Shown here piece after piece: positions 10,501 to 22,689 of a stretch of DNA of 64,000 bases. Both the position numbers and the translations under genes were made by a program. The stretch comes from Peromyscus leucopus (Eukaryota; Chordata; Mammalia; Rodentia; Cricetidae): positions 28,898,332 through 28,962,331 of the forward strand of contig NC_051075.1 in NCBI RefSeq assembly GCF_004664715.2, written 5' to 3'. Position 1 is the stretch's first letter; each line of letters opens with the position of its first letter. The notes beneath the pieces are model-generated. The model was given only the letters and a program-made list of their open reading frames with translations. It had not been told where the DNA came from and searched no databases.

Positions 10501-11299
10501 AATAAATCTAAAATAAAAGCAGAGAACAGGTTTTGGCATGTTCATATATCAGAGATGACTCTACTATATTCTTATTAATTACTGTTCTGAGTTAGTTTAA
10601 TACCACTGTGTAATCAAAAGTATTTTTAATTATCCTCTAAGAAAATTGCATATTCTGAACTTGAACGTAGTCCACAAAATGTTAGTATTAGCATTTTATA
10701 ATTGTCATCAAACTGCATTTGTGTATGCACAATATAAGCTAAGTCAGTAACTTATTTATATCATATGAACATTTTCATATTTTATATGGTTCACAGTTAT
10801 TACTTTAAAGTTACTACTATATCACTGTTTTTAAGAAAAGTCCTCAGGAAGAGTCTTATTAACCATCCTACAATTTTGACTCCATACATTAAACCATTTG
10901 TCTAAATTATTTTTAATTCAATTTATATTTTAGGATTTTGTGCATGAGGACTATATTTATATCATTTTTTGCCCCTCCTTCTATCCTGTCCAACCACTCC
11001 TGAATTCCTCCAAGTGCTGTGACTGAAGTTTGCTTTGTCATCAGCAATCTTATGCTACTTTCAGGTTCTGGGACTCAACCAAAGGCCACAGAAATAACCA
11101 ATAGTATTGTTGCAATTTCCTTGACTCTCCTGACCAACAACTTGAAGGCGATTTCCCAAGCCTGACACTGGGGTTTTGTTAGATGATAGTCTATGTTCCT
11201 TGTTCTAAGTATTATAGTCAACTGGCATAAAGTCCAATGTGTATTTAATTTGAAATGTATACACCTTGATACACACGTGCGTGTGCACACACAAACTGC
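10501..11299. other. Unassigned AT-rich stretch
   Basis: No gene or confident repeat was recognised. The 11075-11299 part may belong to the LINE-1 structure that follows. Confidence 0.4.
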
Positions 11300-11830
11300 A
11301 TTTTTATATAAACATAATGCAATTTCCTATGGTTTTTTCAGTCATTTTGGTTGTTATTTATTCCTTTTCCATACTTTTCCCTCTTTATTGCCTTTGCTCC
11401 TGATTTCCCAGCTTAACCATTTTATTTTTTCCATCTTTCCCCTCAGAGCACCTGTGTCTTCTGTACTTCCCACTAGAGCTACATATGTCCCCCATTCTGT
11501 GGTTGCTTTTTGCTATCCTGGTTTCTGTGGTTACTGCAGATTGTATATTTGCATAGAGGTAGGATCCACAAATAAGAGAGAATGTGGGCATTTGTCTTTC
11601 TGGGTCTGAGTTACCTCATTCGTTCAGTGAATCAATGGATAATGAGAATGTGGTACATATGCATAGTGAAATTCAATTCTACTCTAAAGAAAACTGAAAC
11701 AATAACATATATATGTAACTAGACAGAAAACATTATATTGAGTGAAGTAACACAGGCCCAGGAAGACAAATGCCACATATTCTCTCTTACTTGTGGATGC
11801 ATAAATTATTTTAATTTAGTCATCATATTA
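11300..11830. repeat. LINE-1 fragments in head-to-head inversion
   Basis: The left half (about 11300-11621) reads as antisense and the right half (about 11625-11830) as sense LINE-1 3' sequence. They overlap in content, so 11562-11621 and 11740-11800 form a roughly 60-bp imperfect inverted repeat (both carry GAGAGAAT and CATTTGTCTT when read on the same strand) around a loop of about 118 bp. Such inversions can arise during LINE-1 insertion (twin priming), or the two halves may be independent insertions. The 138-codon frame here is not a gene. Confidence 0.5.
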
Positions 11831-12519
11831 CAATTACCAGCATTTAAAATTTACAATATGTAAATTATTAAAGGATAATTTAGAAAGTACACTGGATCAT
11901 GAGAGAATCCTAAAGTGATTAGTGCCATAGTTAAGAAGTTGAAGAGCAGAAAGAACATCATAATAATGGTCCAGAACAGATGTACTAAATGTGAAAAAGA
12001 AGCCTCAGGTGTTGGAGGCGAGGGAAGGAATTAATATCAGCAAGAGAGAAGGTGATCAGCTTAATCCAATCTGTCTCAGAGCCATTTAGTTTATCTGAAT
12101 GAGAGCCACAAATAATATATCGATATATACTCACTAAAACATGTTTTTCTCAGAATAGGCATAAATTCTCTTTTGAGGACAATGTAAAAAATTAAGGCCT
12201 GTGTTTGATTAATCTTGAATTAAGCACATTTTCTATGTACAGATATAAATATACAGTGTTCCACAGGGCAACTAATTAGAAATGTGTATTTGTAACGCCA
12301 TTTTAAAGTCAGAATGGCCACTTGTACTATTTTGATATTTTTGAAATGTCTACAAATATAATTGAAAGATTACATAAGCCAAACAACAACAACAACAACA
12401 AAAATGTATAGCCCTAAAATGTAAACTTGAAATGCAGTCTGTAAAAGTCACAGTTTTCTAGCTAGTGCAATTAGAAAGTGAGATTTTGATTTTAGTTTTA
12501 AAGTATGAACACTAAATAT
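11831..12519. other. Unassigned AT-rich stretch
   Basis: No gene was recognised. A short (CAA)n run is at about 12385-12402. Confidence 0.45.
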
Positions 12520-12800
12520 GGTCTTCTGCGTCTGGGAGATGCTTTGACCTTCAGAGACAGGAAGAAGACCTCCGAGTGAGAATGACAGCTTCACTTGGGA
12601 GGCAGAGTCTAGAGGAGCAACTCCTGTACTCGTCACTCCGTCGGGCATGGATCCATGTTGGTGATTCTGCTTTTCAAGAGGCAGCAGAGAACACCTATGA
12701 TCTGTACAGAGATTGATGCTGTGGAGGGATGTGGACAGTTGATCCAAGCTGTTGGTCCCCTGTACTTGACCTTTGATGCAATAGAATCATGGCTGAACAA
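12520..12800. other. GC-richer island, unassigned
   Basis: This roughly 280-bp stretch is visibly richer in G and C and has more CpG than its flanks. Frames of 92-99 codons overlap it on both strands, but neither resembles a family I know and no consensus splice sites or poly(A) signal convincingly frame it. It could be a conserved noncoding element, an exon of a noncoding transcript or an old retropseudogene fragment. Confidence 0.3.
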
Positions 12801-15800
12801 CAAAAACCTTCTGGGAAAAAAAAATATAAAACATTTTATAGTCTGTCTAAAGTGTAGTGCTCTGGAGCAGGGAATCTGGCATTTAGCTTCAGAGATGAGC
12901 CTCTGTTTGATATGTCAGAAACTTAGTAGATGATAACATTTCTTTCTAGAATACCTCTATAAAGCACAATTTGTCTTTGATTCTCAATTTTCGAAGGGTT
13001 GTCAAATCTATGGGATACTAATTTCTCTTTCTCCAGAAGAGAAGTACTTTTGTCTGATTGAAGAGTCAGTGTTTCGATGATACAAACTTTACATACAGAA
13101 AGAAACAGAAATAAAATAAAACATACAGTGTATTCACAAAATAAAATACTGTAATAAATTTAGCTTACCATAGGGAGTATCAGAAATTGTCCAGTGAAAT
13201 TTACCAGTGATGGGATTAAAAGATGCATTTCAGGTAGTAGACATGTTGGAAAACTTCTGTTTATCTAAATAAAAAGCAGAAGGAAAATCAATCATTTCGA
13301 AAAAACTACCAAAATATTTTCAAGAGACAAAAATCTTTTTTCTCTCTCATACAGAACATTATTAATAACTATTAACCACCTTATTGTCAGCCACGGTATT
13401 AATTAGACTAAAACAATTTTGTGGACTCTGGTGGAAGTCTTGAGATTCTTAGGTTTCATACAAAGGGTTGTTTCAGCCCCAACATGTCCAGAAAAGAAGA
13501 TCAACATTTGGCATCAGTCACCCACATCTTCAGGGGCCCACGAGGGGAACTAAATAGGCTCTCACAAATGCCTCTACATGTACTGGAGTATGCTACAGGA
13601 CAATGAACATTGGAACCCAGACCACTGAAAATTTTCTGTAAATATACCTGTCCCTTGACTCAGTTTGAGACACTACATTTATTATGCCAAGTAGTGGGTA
13701 TGTATGCTTTTTATTTAGGAAAAGATACTTCCTTTGAAATCTGAGCAATCACACTCCCCAGCAAATGACTACCTCTGAAATACAAGTCAAGGCTCTTCCC
13801 ATCGTAAACGTCCTTAAAAGGTAGCACTTAAAATGTCATTTCAGAAGACATTCCAAAAGAAAAATTAAAGATGCATGAAGAATGGTTTTCCAATGATAGC
13901 ACCCCTTGGTCTTGAACTGTATTTCATCTAGTTAACTCACTGTAAGAACTCCATGCTGAAAACTTCTCTACTTTAGTCCAACGAACAGAGACGGACACCA
14001 CATATATCCAGTATTACCCAGAGAATCTAACTGCAGCCACTCTTAACAGGAATGAGAACAAAGTGAAGAGCCAAGTGTGCACTGTTGAACTCAATATATA
14101 TCCCTAGAATTTTACACTAAATCAGTCTGGGCATTCTTACTTAACTAGTTCTTAATTGATCTGGCTTGATCTAATGCATTTATTTTATTAGCTATTGCAC
14201 AGATGTTGTCTTGACCCTGGAGTTAGAAGTTTAGGGCTGTTTTATCATCCATAAGAACCTTGGTCAATGAGTTGAAGCTGAACTGAATGCCTCTGGGGTT
14301 GAGGAAGTTTCATTGATCAGCTAATGACTGAGAACAATTTCATACCACCTTTCTAATTGGGTCCTTCCCATCTTCCAGATAATGAGTCATTTATTGCTCT
14401 AGCAAGCTCTCCTGAGTAAACAAGGATAACCTCACTTTGCAATGTTGTGGTCCTTGCTTGAACTAAATAATATACATTGTAGTCCTCTCATACATGAAAA
14501 CATTTGCTGAGATTACACCTATGTCAGACGCACATGGCATTTTAAATAGAGGCAAATTTAAGGTCAATACTAAGTTTTCACACAAAAAGGAAAGTTTCTG
14601 ATGCCCTGTGAAGTACAAAAATACAAAATTCCAATTTTGTACTTGCCAAGTAATATAGAATAATCCTATGCTGACTGTCCCTAAATATGTATACTACAGG
14701 TCAACAAAGCAAGAACAGCAACAAAATTGCTTGCTACTGAACTGTAAATATATGCTGGATCTGAGCTGTTGCCTAATTTCAAATGCCCACACATTAGCAA
14801 GCATGCATGCAACCTTAACCCTAAATGGACTCTTGTGCTAGCAAAGTCAATTAACCCATTTTTTTTATAATTCCTTGGCTTACTGGCCTATTACACTGTG
14901 GATTATTGTGCAGGAGTGAGTGTGCCTCAATTCACACACACACATATGACTACATACAGAGTCAGGTGCACAAAGGCATGTTTGTCTGTGTTTGCATTAG
15001 TGGGTCCATATACAGCACACCTATGTCTTTTCCCTTAATTTTGGGAAGTTAAATAGCAAGCCTTATTTAGAAAACTCAAGAAATTTTATTTCCAAGTTCT
15101 AAAGTGTGCAATTAGAGCTAAGTGAGAAAAGCAGTCGGCTATTAGAAGACTTTTGGCCTTGCATGTTCACAGGCATACTCAGGTGTGTGTATAGCTTAGA
15201 GTCCTGTCACCCCAAAGATATGATGATGTTATAAAGAGGGGAGTTCTCGGGATGGTTCTCTAAAATGAACGTTAGAGAAACATCTGCAGATGGTACAAAG
15301 AAAATATTTTAGGAATTACGCTCACTCAGGACAATTGAATTTGAATTCATTAGAGGTCAGATTGCTGTGGAACTAAAGTGTCCCTTATTTTTTCAAGAGA
15401 TTACTAAATTTAGATAATAATTATTTTTAATGCAGTTTTTTATCATTGTGAGGATAAGGGATGCATTTTAAACTGCGTATGAATAAATGTATAAAAACTT
15501 TTTGTAGAAAAATTGGCACTGCTGAGTACAGGGCCTACTTTATATGTTTCTTCAGGAGACAAATTTCACTTTCTCACCCAGTTAAAGGGCATTTATCACC
15601 GTTGACATGCAGATTCTGTAAATTTAATGTTCTTCCAAAGAACTTGATACCTCGTCCAATTTTTTTTTCTGACAGTAGCTTTCGTTATTTTCCTGTTAAC
15701 TTTTGTCGGTCGACAGATAGTACTGTAGAAGTGCTAATTGACAGACAACGCTTTCCTAGTAACAGATGGTGATAGAGGCACAGTTGGCCGAGTGCAGTAA

Positions 15801-15969
15801 AATTATCTGTCAGAAATGGTAGAGACACATCCAGAATCCCCTTTTCGGACCCACACACAGGCACACATGCACACTCGTGCTTGTGCAAGTATGCTATGCT
15901 GAATTACATATTAAAAGGTTTATGTAATTTGTAATTATAATCAAGTCTCGTCCTCAACACTTAAGTTAC
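12801..15969. other. Long repeat-poor noncoding stretch
   Basis: More than 3 kb with no young SINE, LINE or LTR that I can recognise. The 15640-15810 part has several CpG dinucleotides and balanced composition. The 103-codon frame at 15461-15772 shows no domain and is probably chance. Such stretches often hold conserved noncoding DNA, which needs alignment to show. Confidence 0.4.
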
Positions 15970-16040
15970 CGAATCATATATATGTATGAATTATATATGT
16001 ATATGAATTATATATATGTATGTATGTATGTATATATAAT
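15970..16040. repeat. (TA)n/(GTAT)n low-complexity patch
   Basis: Repeated TATATGTATGAAT-like units pass into three GTAT units and TATATATAA. Confidence 0.8.
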
Positions 16041-16371
16041 ACTGTTCCAGAAAGTACCATAGAAATGATAACGCATTCAAGATTATTTTTTAAAATAAAA
16101 AAGATCCTGAAAACAATTTCATTAAACTTGCTGATATTATAAATGTATGAGTAACAGTGCTCACTATTGTAATTCATCAAAATTGTGTTCATATATAAAA
16201 TAGAACATTTTATTTATTATGTCACTTTAAATAAACACTGTATATCAGATTCTATTATGTGCTTTAATAGGTAAACATGAAAATTAGTAATAAGGAAAAT
16301 CATGGATTTTTTTGTATCAATTTTTCTTTCATATTTTATTTTTATTTATATGAAACTGTAAAATTATTTTT

Positions 16372-16445
16372 AGAGCTCAGGAGGTGGAAGTAGAAGGCAC
16401 TGGAAGTGCTTAGTTTAAGGCCAACCTGAGCTGTTTAGCGTGCCC
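16372..16445 (+). mobile_element. Short B1/B4-like SINE remnant
   Basis: GAGCTCAGGAGGTGGAAG and TTTAAGGCCAACCTGAGCT resemble the central part of B1-derived SINEs. The ends are missing. Confidence 0.35.
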
Positions 16446-17788
16446 CCTCGAACTACCCTCACAAGCACACACCAACTAAAAGCTGTGAAGCAGATAAATA
16501 GTGTGCGTGAATCCACCAGCGTGGAAGACAGAAGGACATCTATATCCTCCTTCAGTATTCAAAGGTCAGTTCAAGAAAAATGTTAAAGCTCTCTTCTATA
16601 TGTCAAATTATTAACTAGATTTTGATTATATTTATATCATGAGTTTTATAAAATGGTTCCAATGGTAAATAACATCATTCGAAACTCTTACATACATTTG
16701 CTCAAAACAAGTAAACAGAAAAATTAACGATCGTTTTAAAGAAGGTTTATAGCTTCATCTGTTCTGTTTTACACACCTAGTTATCCAAATGGCAGTAGTA
16801 CATACAAAAAGTCATAGTTCAGAGGACATGTCTAAATTCACACTCATAGCCCATAGGTTATTTCCAATGAACTGTAATGCCAGTGACGAGGTCTAATATA
16901 ACAGTATATTCATTTTTATTTCAGCTCATTAAAATGTTTGTAAACATAGTGAAATCAAAGTGGATTAAATGTCCCTGTTGCTTATTAGGAAGGAATTTTG
17001 GGACTTTTACTGGAAAATAATCTTGTTAAATAGTAGACAGAACAAAAGAACACAGCTTCCTTCCAAACCCAAATAAAACAGACAGAAAATGGATTCTTTA
17101 AAGCACAAACAATTTTAATAGCCATTCCATATTGCCGGCCTGAGTTAAGTTTCTGTTGTCCAGTATTGAGCCACTAATCAGAAACTCTTGACATGCCTGG
17201 TCAAGTCCTGAGTTATTAGAAAATAACTTAACATTTCCTTATTTTTCTGCTACAGTGACCATTAGTAACAATGTTTTGTGGTTAGGTTGCTTGGTTGAGT
17301 TGCTTGTCAACTCAACAGTCCCCTGATCTTTTCCCAAAGAAAGTTTCCTGGTCTGCTTACTATAAAACCCACCTGAGAAAAATAAAATTTTGCAGCTTGA
17401 TTAGAATACTGTCTTGCTGTCAATTCTTTGTTTCTCTTGTCCCTTTCATTTGCCATTCCGCCTTTCTAGGGTCTCTGCTGAAGATCCTCCTGGCCGGGAC
17501 ACAAACACATGAGCAAAAAGATGAATAGAGATATCACAACTACAAACCTTGAACACGATAAACTAAAGATAGGGTCTGCTGCACTGCACAGCCCCAGGAG
17601 ATTATTTTAAAATTGGTTTGGGGCATTTCTTAAATGCAAACACTTGATGATCAATTAAATTTGAGTTTCAGATAAATAATGAATCCTTTTAGAACAAGCA
17701 TATTCAAACTTTTCTGGTAATTCCATATTTTATCTTGAAATCAGGGATCTTCAACTTAAAAAACATTATGACTTAAAATGAAAAATAT
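16446..17788. other. Unassigned noncoding stretch
   Basis: No gene or clear repeat was recognised. The 77-codon frame at 17295-17528 has no supporting features. Confidence 0.45.
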
Positions 17789-17789
17789 T

Positions 17790-17995
17790 GGGCTGGAGAG
17801 TTAACCTAGGGTTAAGAGCACTGGTTGCTCGTGCCGATGACCAGTATTTGATACACAGAACTCACATGATGGCTCACAACTGCTTCCACTCTAAAGGTTT
17901 CAGTGTCCTTTTCTGCATTTCTCCAGATCAAAGCTTACACATGGTATGTATGCATATATGCAGATAAAACACTCCTGCACAAAAAGATAATTTTT
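17790..17995 (+). mobile_element. B2-type SINE
   Basis: It starts TTGGGCTGGAGAGTTAACC and continues TTAAGAGCACTGGTTGCTC, CAGAACTCACATGATGGCTCA, then CATGGTATGTATGCATATATG and an A-rich end. This follows the B2 order throughout, with moderate divergence. Confidence 0.68.
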
Positions 17996-18109
17996 AAAAT
18001 CTATTTTTTAAAGAGAAAGATATCAAATTATTCACAAGCGTTTGACTACATATGTTTCTGACAGTAAAGTGTAGGAGAGATATAAGCAACAAACGCATAT
18101 ATATGAACA

Positions 18110-18175
18110 CACACACTATATATATATATATGTATGTATATATATGTGTATGTGTGTATATATAATATATGTTTT
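18110..18175. repeat. (TA)n/(TG)n microsatellite
   Basis: Alternating TATATA, TGTATGTATA and TATGTGTG tracts follow an ACACAC stretch. Confidence 0.8.
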
Positions 18176-18587
18176 AGTGACACTCAAGTGATATAGTCTA
18201 TTTATATTATTCCATCCCAAGGACCATAATGGTACTCATATACACATGCGTGGAGAGATCTATTGCTGTCTAGACTGGAATCACAGCCCTGGGAACATAA
18301 AAGCACAGGGAGACTTTTAGGTAAATGTCTCTGCACAAAAGTTGAAGTCAAAACAAACATAAAAGCTGTCTGTATAAATAAGCATTTTATACAAGGCAGA
18401 CATTTCAAAATAATTAAGACAATATATTGAAACGACAAGAAAGAGAAATATAACCTAAGGAATAAAAAAGAGTAGAAAAATATCTGAGTTTGAAAAGACT
18501 ATAAAATGGTTCCATAAATATTTTAATGTTAAATTTGAGGAAGCATCAGAAAGTAGGACAAAAAATGAAAAGAAGAAAAAAAGTAAA

Positions 18588-18780
18588 GGCAGCGGGATCA
18601 GGTGTTAAGAGCTTTTGATACGTTCCAGAGGACCCAAGTTCAAATCCCAGTACCTTTGTCAGGTGGCTGAAAATGCCTGTAATGCAGATTCAGAGGATTT
18701 GGCACTTTGCTGACCTGCACAGGAACCCACACATAAATAGTATATTTCACTCAGCCATTCACAAAAAAACCAAATAAATA
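18588..18780 (+). mobile_element. Diverged B2/B3-type SINE
   Basis: CAGGTGTTAAGAGCTTTTGATAC, CCAGAGGACCCAAGTTCAAAT and CCCAGTACC retain the tRNA-like head. The middle is altered and the end is an AAATAAATAAATA tail. Confidence 0.55.
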
Positions 18781-21700
18781 AATAGATACCCTTTTTTTAC
18801 CTAATGGAAAATTATACTTCTTTTAATATAAGGGAAATATTATTGAAAAATTCACAATAACACATTTAGATACATTTCAGTAAATCAATACATAGGATCA
18901 AGTAGAATTATTAGATCATATTAAATTTGGTTACAAGACATGTACGATTACATTATAGCTACTACAGATGAAAATCTCACATCTTACAACTTACAAACTT
19001 AGTTTGGGGCATAAGAATTCTTTGTGCAAGAAGGAACCACATACAGCAGCAGCAAATCATTTTTGTGGGAAGATAAAGCAAACTCAAAAAGTATGTACCA
19101 ACATTCTGGTACTGGTACGTTCATTAATGGTTAAAAATGGTAAATAATCATTTTTACTATTGAACAATGTCAGCATCTTCTTTGTTATCACGTTGGGTCC
19201 CATGTGAGAAACATAGTCAGTTATAAACTCATCGGCCAGTCAATTGTGATTGAACCTGAAAATTGTATAATCTCCTATCAAATTAAAATAGCATGGCAGC
19301 CTCAAGTACTTCCTCGGACTAGTCTTCTGGATGGAAGAATTTCAATTACATGTGTAAACATTTCTATTTTTACGCTTGGAGGCAGACGAGAAGACTTTAA
19401 TATAGCTCTTTCATGGATCTTTCCTTATTGTCAGTCACATGCACACTCCCCTAGAACTAGCAAAAACATGCGTTGCTAATTTCAGGAAGGAAACAGAAGC
19501 TGTTCGTTAGTTGCAGCTAAACCATGGAGTTCTCTGTCAAAGTGCCAAAGCAAGGTAACCTGAATTCCCAGTGTCAGATTCTGTAAGCAAGGATGACTGA
19601 AAGGTAAATAAAGACAAGGGAGCAAAGGACTTTAACCTGAGAACTCAAAAAGTGACAGGGCGCATACCAAGAAATGTCTGAACCAATCCGTTTGTCAGTT
19701 GTTTCTAGCTATCCCATGCTGCCTTTCACGTAGTAAATGCCAGAACCGCCATGGGGGTAAGTGTTGTGGGTCCACCATTAGGCCACACCCACTCTGTCAA
19801 TCTTCTAAAGGAAATCTGCTTCTTCCTAGGACTTTCATTTTCCCCCCAGACATCCATACTTCAGTAAGCAGCTAAGTATGTGTAATAGAGCTATTTAAGT
19901 TTTAAGTCACAAAAGCAATGACCTCTGTCATTTGAAATCTTCCTTCTGCAAAACATAATCCCTGCCTTTGGAGATCCAGAGTCTGAACTTCAACTTGGTA
20001 GCTGCAGGAAAGCGAAAAGGCAAATCATACTGATGCAGGAATGCCGAATACTTTCAGTTGCATAAAAGATCACTTGAACAATCAAATTCTTTGTCAAAAC
20101 CATGTAATTTGTTTTTAATAGTCTTCTGAATATATATAATTAAAGTCATTTCACAATATAAAGTACCCCACATACTGAAAGTGATTTATATGGTAAAATA
20201 AAAGCCTGGGCGAGGAGAGAATAAAATAAGTATCAGTGTATTTTGTGTAAAATGCTGAGACAAGTATAAAATAAGTCTAGAAAATAATTCAGACAGCTTT
20301 AAGTTTTTGAAAGTTTGTATTTTGAAACCTGAGATTTGAGTCCTCTCATCTCTACCAAAGTATGTTTTTCCGGGAATGTATAAAATGTCCCATGAATAAT
20401 TTTGTATAAGATGCTAAAATGGTTTCTCCGGTTCTTTAAGATGGTCCTCCTTTTTAAATGTTACATACATTAGACATTTTGTTTTTAGATCTGTCATATA
20501 CCAAATACTCAGAGATCATTAGGGGAAAATGCTGAATGAGACAGTGTTCTACATTTAATACTTTCTAATGTATCATCTGCACTTAATATTAGTAGTCAGA
20601 TGTCTGCTCTGAAGGATGGCAAGGGTTATTTACCTGTGTTATCTGCACTCAAAGTTCTTGAAGGGATCTTACTTGTGAATTTTCCATTTACTTGTTTAAG
20701 GTCCTTTGCTTTCTCTTTGCTTATTTGGAGTTTCCTTCATATTTCTATTTACTATGACACCATTCTTTTAGGAAGACACATATTTTTTTTTTCTCTAAAA
20801 CAAAGTGAATCACTTGAAACAATGCATCAGACCTTTAATTAAACTCACTTGTAAGACTACTTATGGGTCATCAGTTATTTTTTAATCACTTTACTGAATG
20901 CTTTCGGTTTGATAACCTAGTCTAGAAGTGCAGTTCGGTGGAGTCAAACTCGTGTTCAGTGAGACGATATTTGTTTTGGACACCACTTTCTACAGTCTCT
21001 CAGAAAGTAGTGGACCTTTCCAAAAACCTATGTCCAGAACTCTCTACTACAGACTCAAGTACTCGACTCACAAATTATCTTAATATAATCCTATGAACTT
21101 CTAAAACTCTGGCTTGAATTTCATTTCTTGACTTTATATCATGTATAATTAATTATGTATTTTTTCAAATGTTATCTGTGTGCTGACATTGCAATAGTGC
21201 GGGGTTATGATGTTTTGCAGTATATTTCATTCTTTCCTGGTGGAATTCATGGTATTCTTTTTAAAGTTAGTCTCTGAAAAGCAGCATGGGCCAAACTTGA
21301 TGAGGCAGCATATTGTTTGCCACGTTTGTCTTCTTAATTATAAAGAGAAATGTTCCCCATCACACAACTGAGCAGTGGATATTAATGTATCTGTGGTTTT
21401 CCTAAGCAGAGTCTTCTGACAGGTTATCTATCATGCACATGGCTTGATTTGCATTATCAATAACTAAGAGGAACTGGAAGGGAAGGAGATTACAGCCAGT
21501 AGATTATAAACTTGATTTGCAAAAATTCCACAGGCACAACTATTTTCTGGACACCAAATTAACAGCAGAGTCAAGGTGTAATTTACTACTGCTTTCAGGC
21601 AACAGAGAGATAAAATGCTTAATTATTTATTAAGCAAGACCTAATTAATCTTCTGAAATGACTTTGTGAGATGAGAAGGAAGACCATTATTATAATGATA

Positions 21701-21827
21701 AAATATCCAGTAATTAGTAATGTAAAAACTGTACTCTAATGCAAATTCAAATTTGTAGCTAATGTTCCTTAATTTCAAAGTAATAATACTGACATGTAGT
21801 GCATTTTCTACATTATTCTTTTTTTAA
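18781..21827. other. Repeat-poor AT-rich stretch
   Basis: About 3 kb without a recognised repeat. The 21600-21800 part contains several TAATTA/TTAATT cores, an octamer-like ATGCAAAT (near 21739) and a 7-bp inverted repeat (GCTTAAT...ATTAAGC near 21617-21635). Short frames of 80-91 codons at 19204 and 20600 are unsupported. Confidence 0.4.
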
Positions 21828-21945
21828 TGATTGTTTTTGAATCAAGATCTCACTACATAGTTCAGGCTGGCCAGAAACTTGCAATCTTCTGGGCTGTGCC
21901 TCCTGGTGCTGCCATGACAGAAGTGTTACCATGACTGAATTTATT
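21828..21945 (-). mobile_element. Old B1 SINE, reverse
   Basis: GATCTCACTACATAGTTCAG and GCTGGCCAGAAACTTGCAATC match the reverse of a B1/proto-B1 body, and the TCTGGGCTGTGCCTCC and GGTGCTGCCATGACA parts match its 5' half. It is strongly diverged. Confidence 0.5.
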
Positions 21946-22689
21946 CTTTTCTTCCTGACTAAATTGGTTTACTATTTAGTGATAAGTCACAAATATTAAA
22001 TGACCTGAAGCATTAGAAATAATCTTCAGGTTCAATTTCCTTTAACATTAAACTATGTATATTAAGTTTCATCATATATTTATTGCACATAAAAATATAG
22101 CCAATTTAAATTATTTCTTTCTGAAAAATAGTAATTATTATAGAAAAGGTCAATAAACAAGTTACTAAGCTGCTGTGTGAAAAAGTATAGTCATAGGCAT
22201 TTCAATCTTAACTATACAAAATATACTTGACATCTTTCATTAAATAAAAATTAAACATGGCGTGTTAAATAGCAAATACTCCTTTAATACCCCTGCTCCC
22301 AAAACATCTCCTTAGAAAACTAGACCAATTTTATGTGATAAACCTGAGGGATTTTTGTACATAAAACGACTTGATACACTTGTTTAAGGTGGCAAGTTAA
22401 ACAATATGAAAGATTCAGATTTGTAACCCTGATATGTTGATATGTTTTTTTTTCCCCTCAAACAGTGAATTATCTCTGAGAACTTTTTGCACGTCCCATA
22501 GCTTTTCCAAGACTTTCCGGATCTGGACCAAACATTTTCTCCATTTCATTCCATGTTCCAATACAGCGTGTTTCTCTGGAGTTCTGCAGAAGTTAATGTA
22601 TTTTAGTGACTTCACTCTCAAATTTGTATTGCTTCAAGATGGAAAAAAAAAAAAGATTCTTAAATTCAGAAATAATTAAAGCTACACTT
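21946..22689. other. Unassigned stretch
   Basis: Mostly AT-rich. A more complex 190-bp segment at 22450-22640 carries overlapping 68- and 81-codon frames on opposite strands; neither resembles a known protein family to me. Confidence 0.4.

Noticed and set aside
11193..11609. 138-codon open frame
   Set aside because: It lies in antisense LINE-1 sequence and shows no protein features.
15461..15772. 103-codon open frame in repeat-poor DNA
   Set aside because: No domain, no Kozak-like or splice context that I can support; retained only as part of a possible noncoding element.
22415..22679. Overlapping frames on both strands that might be a retropseudogene
   Set aside because: I could not match either frame to any family and saw no poly(A) tail or target duplication.
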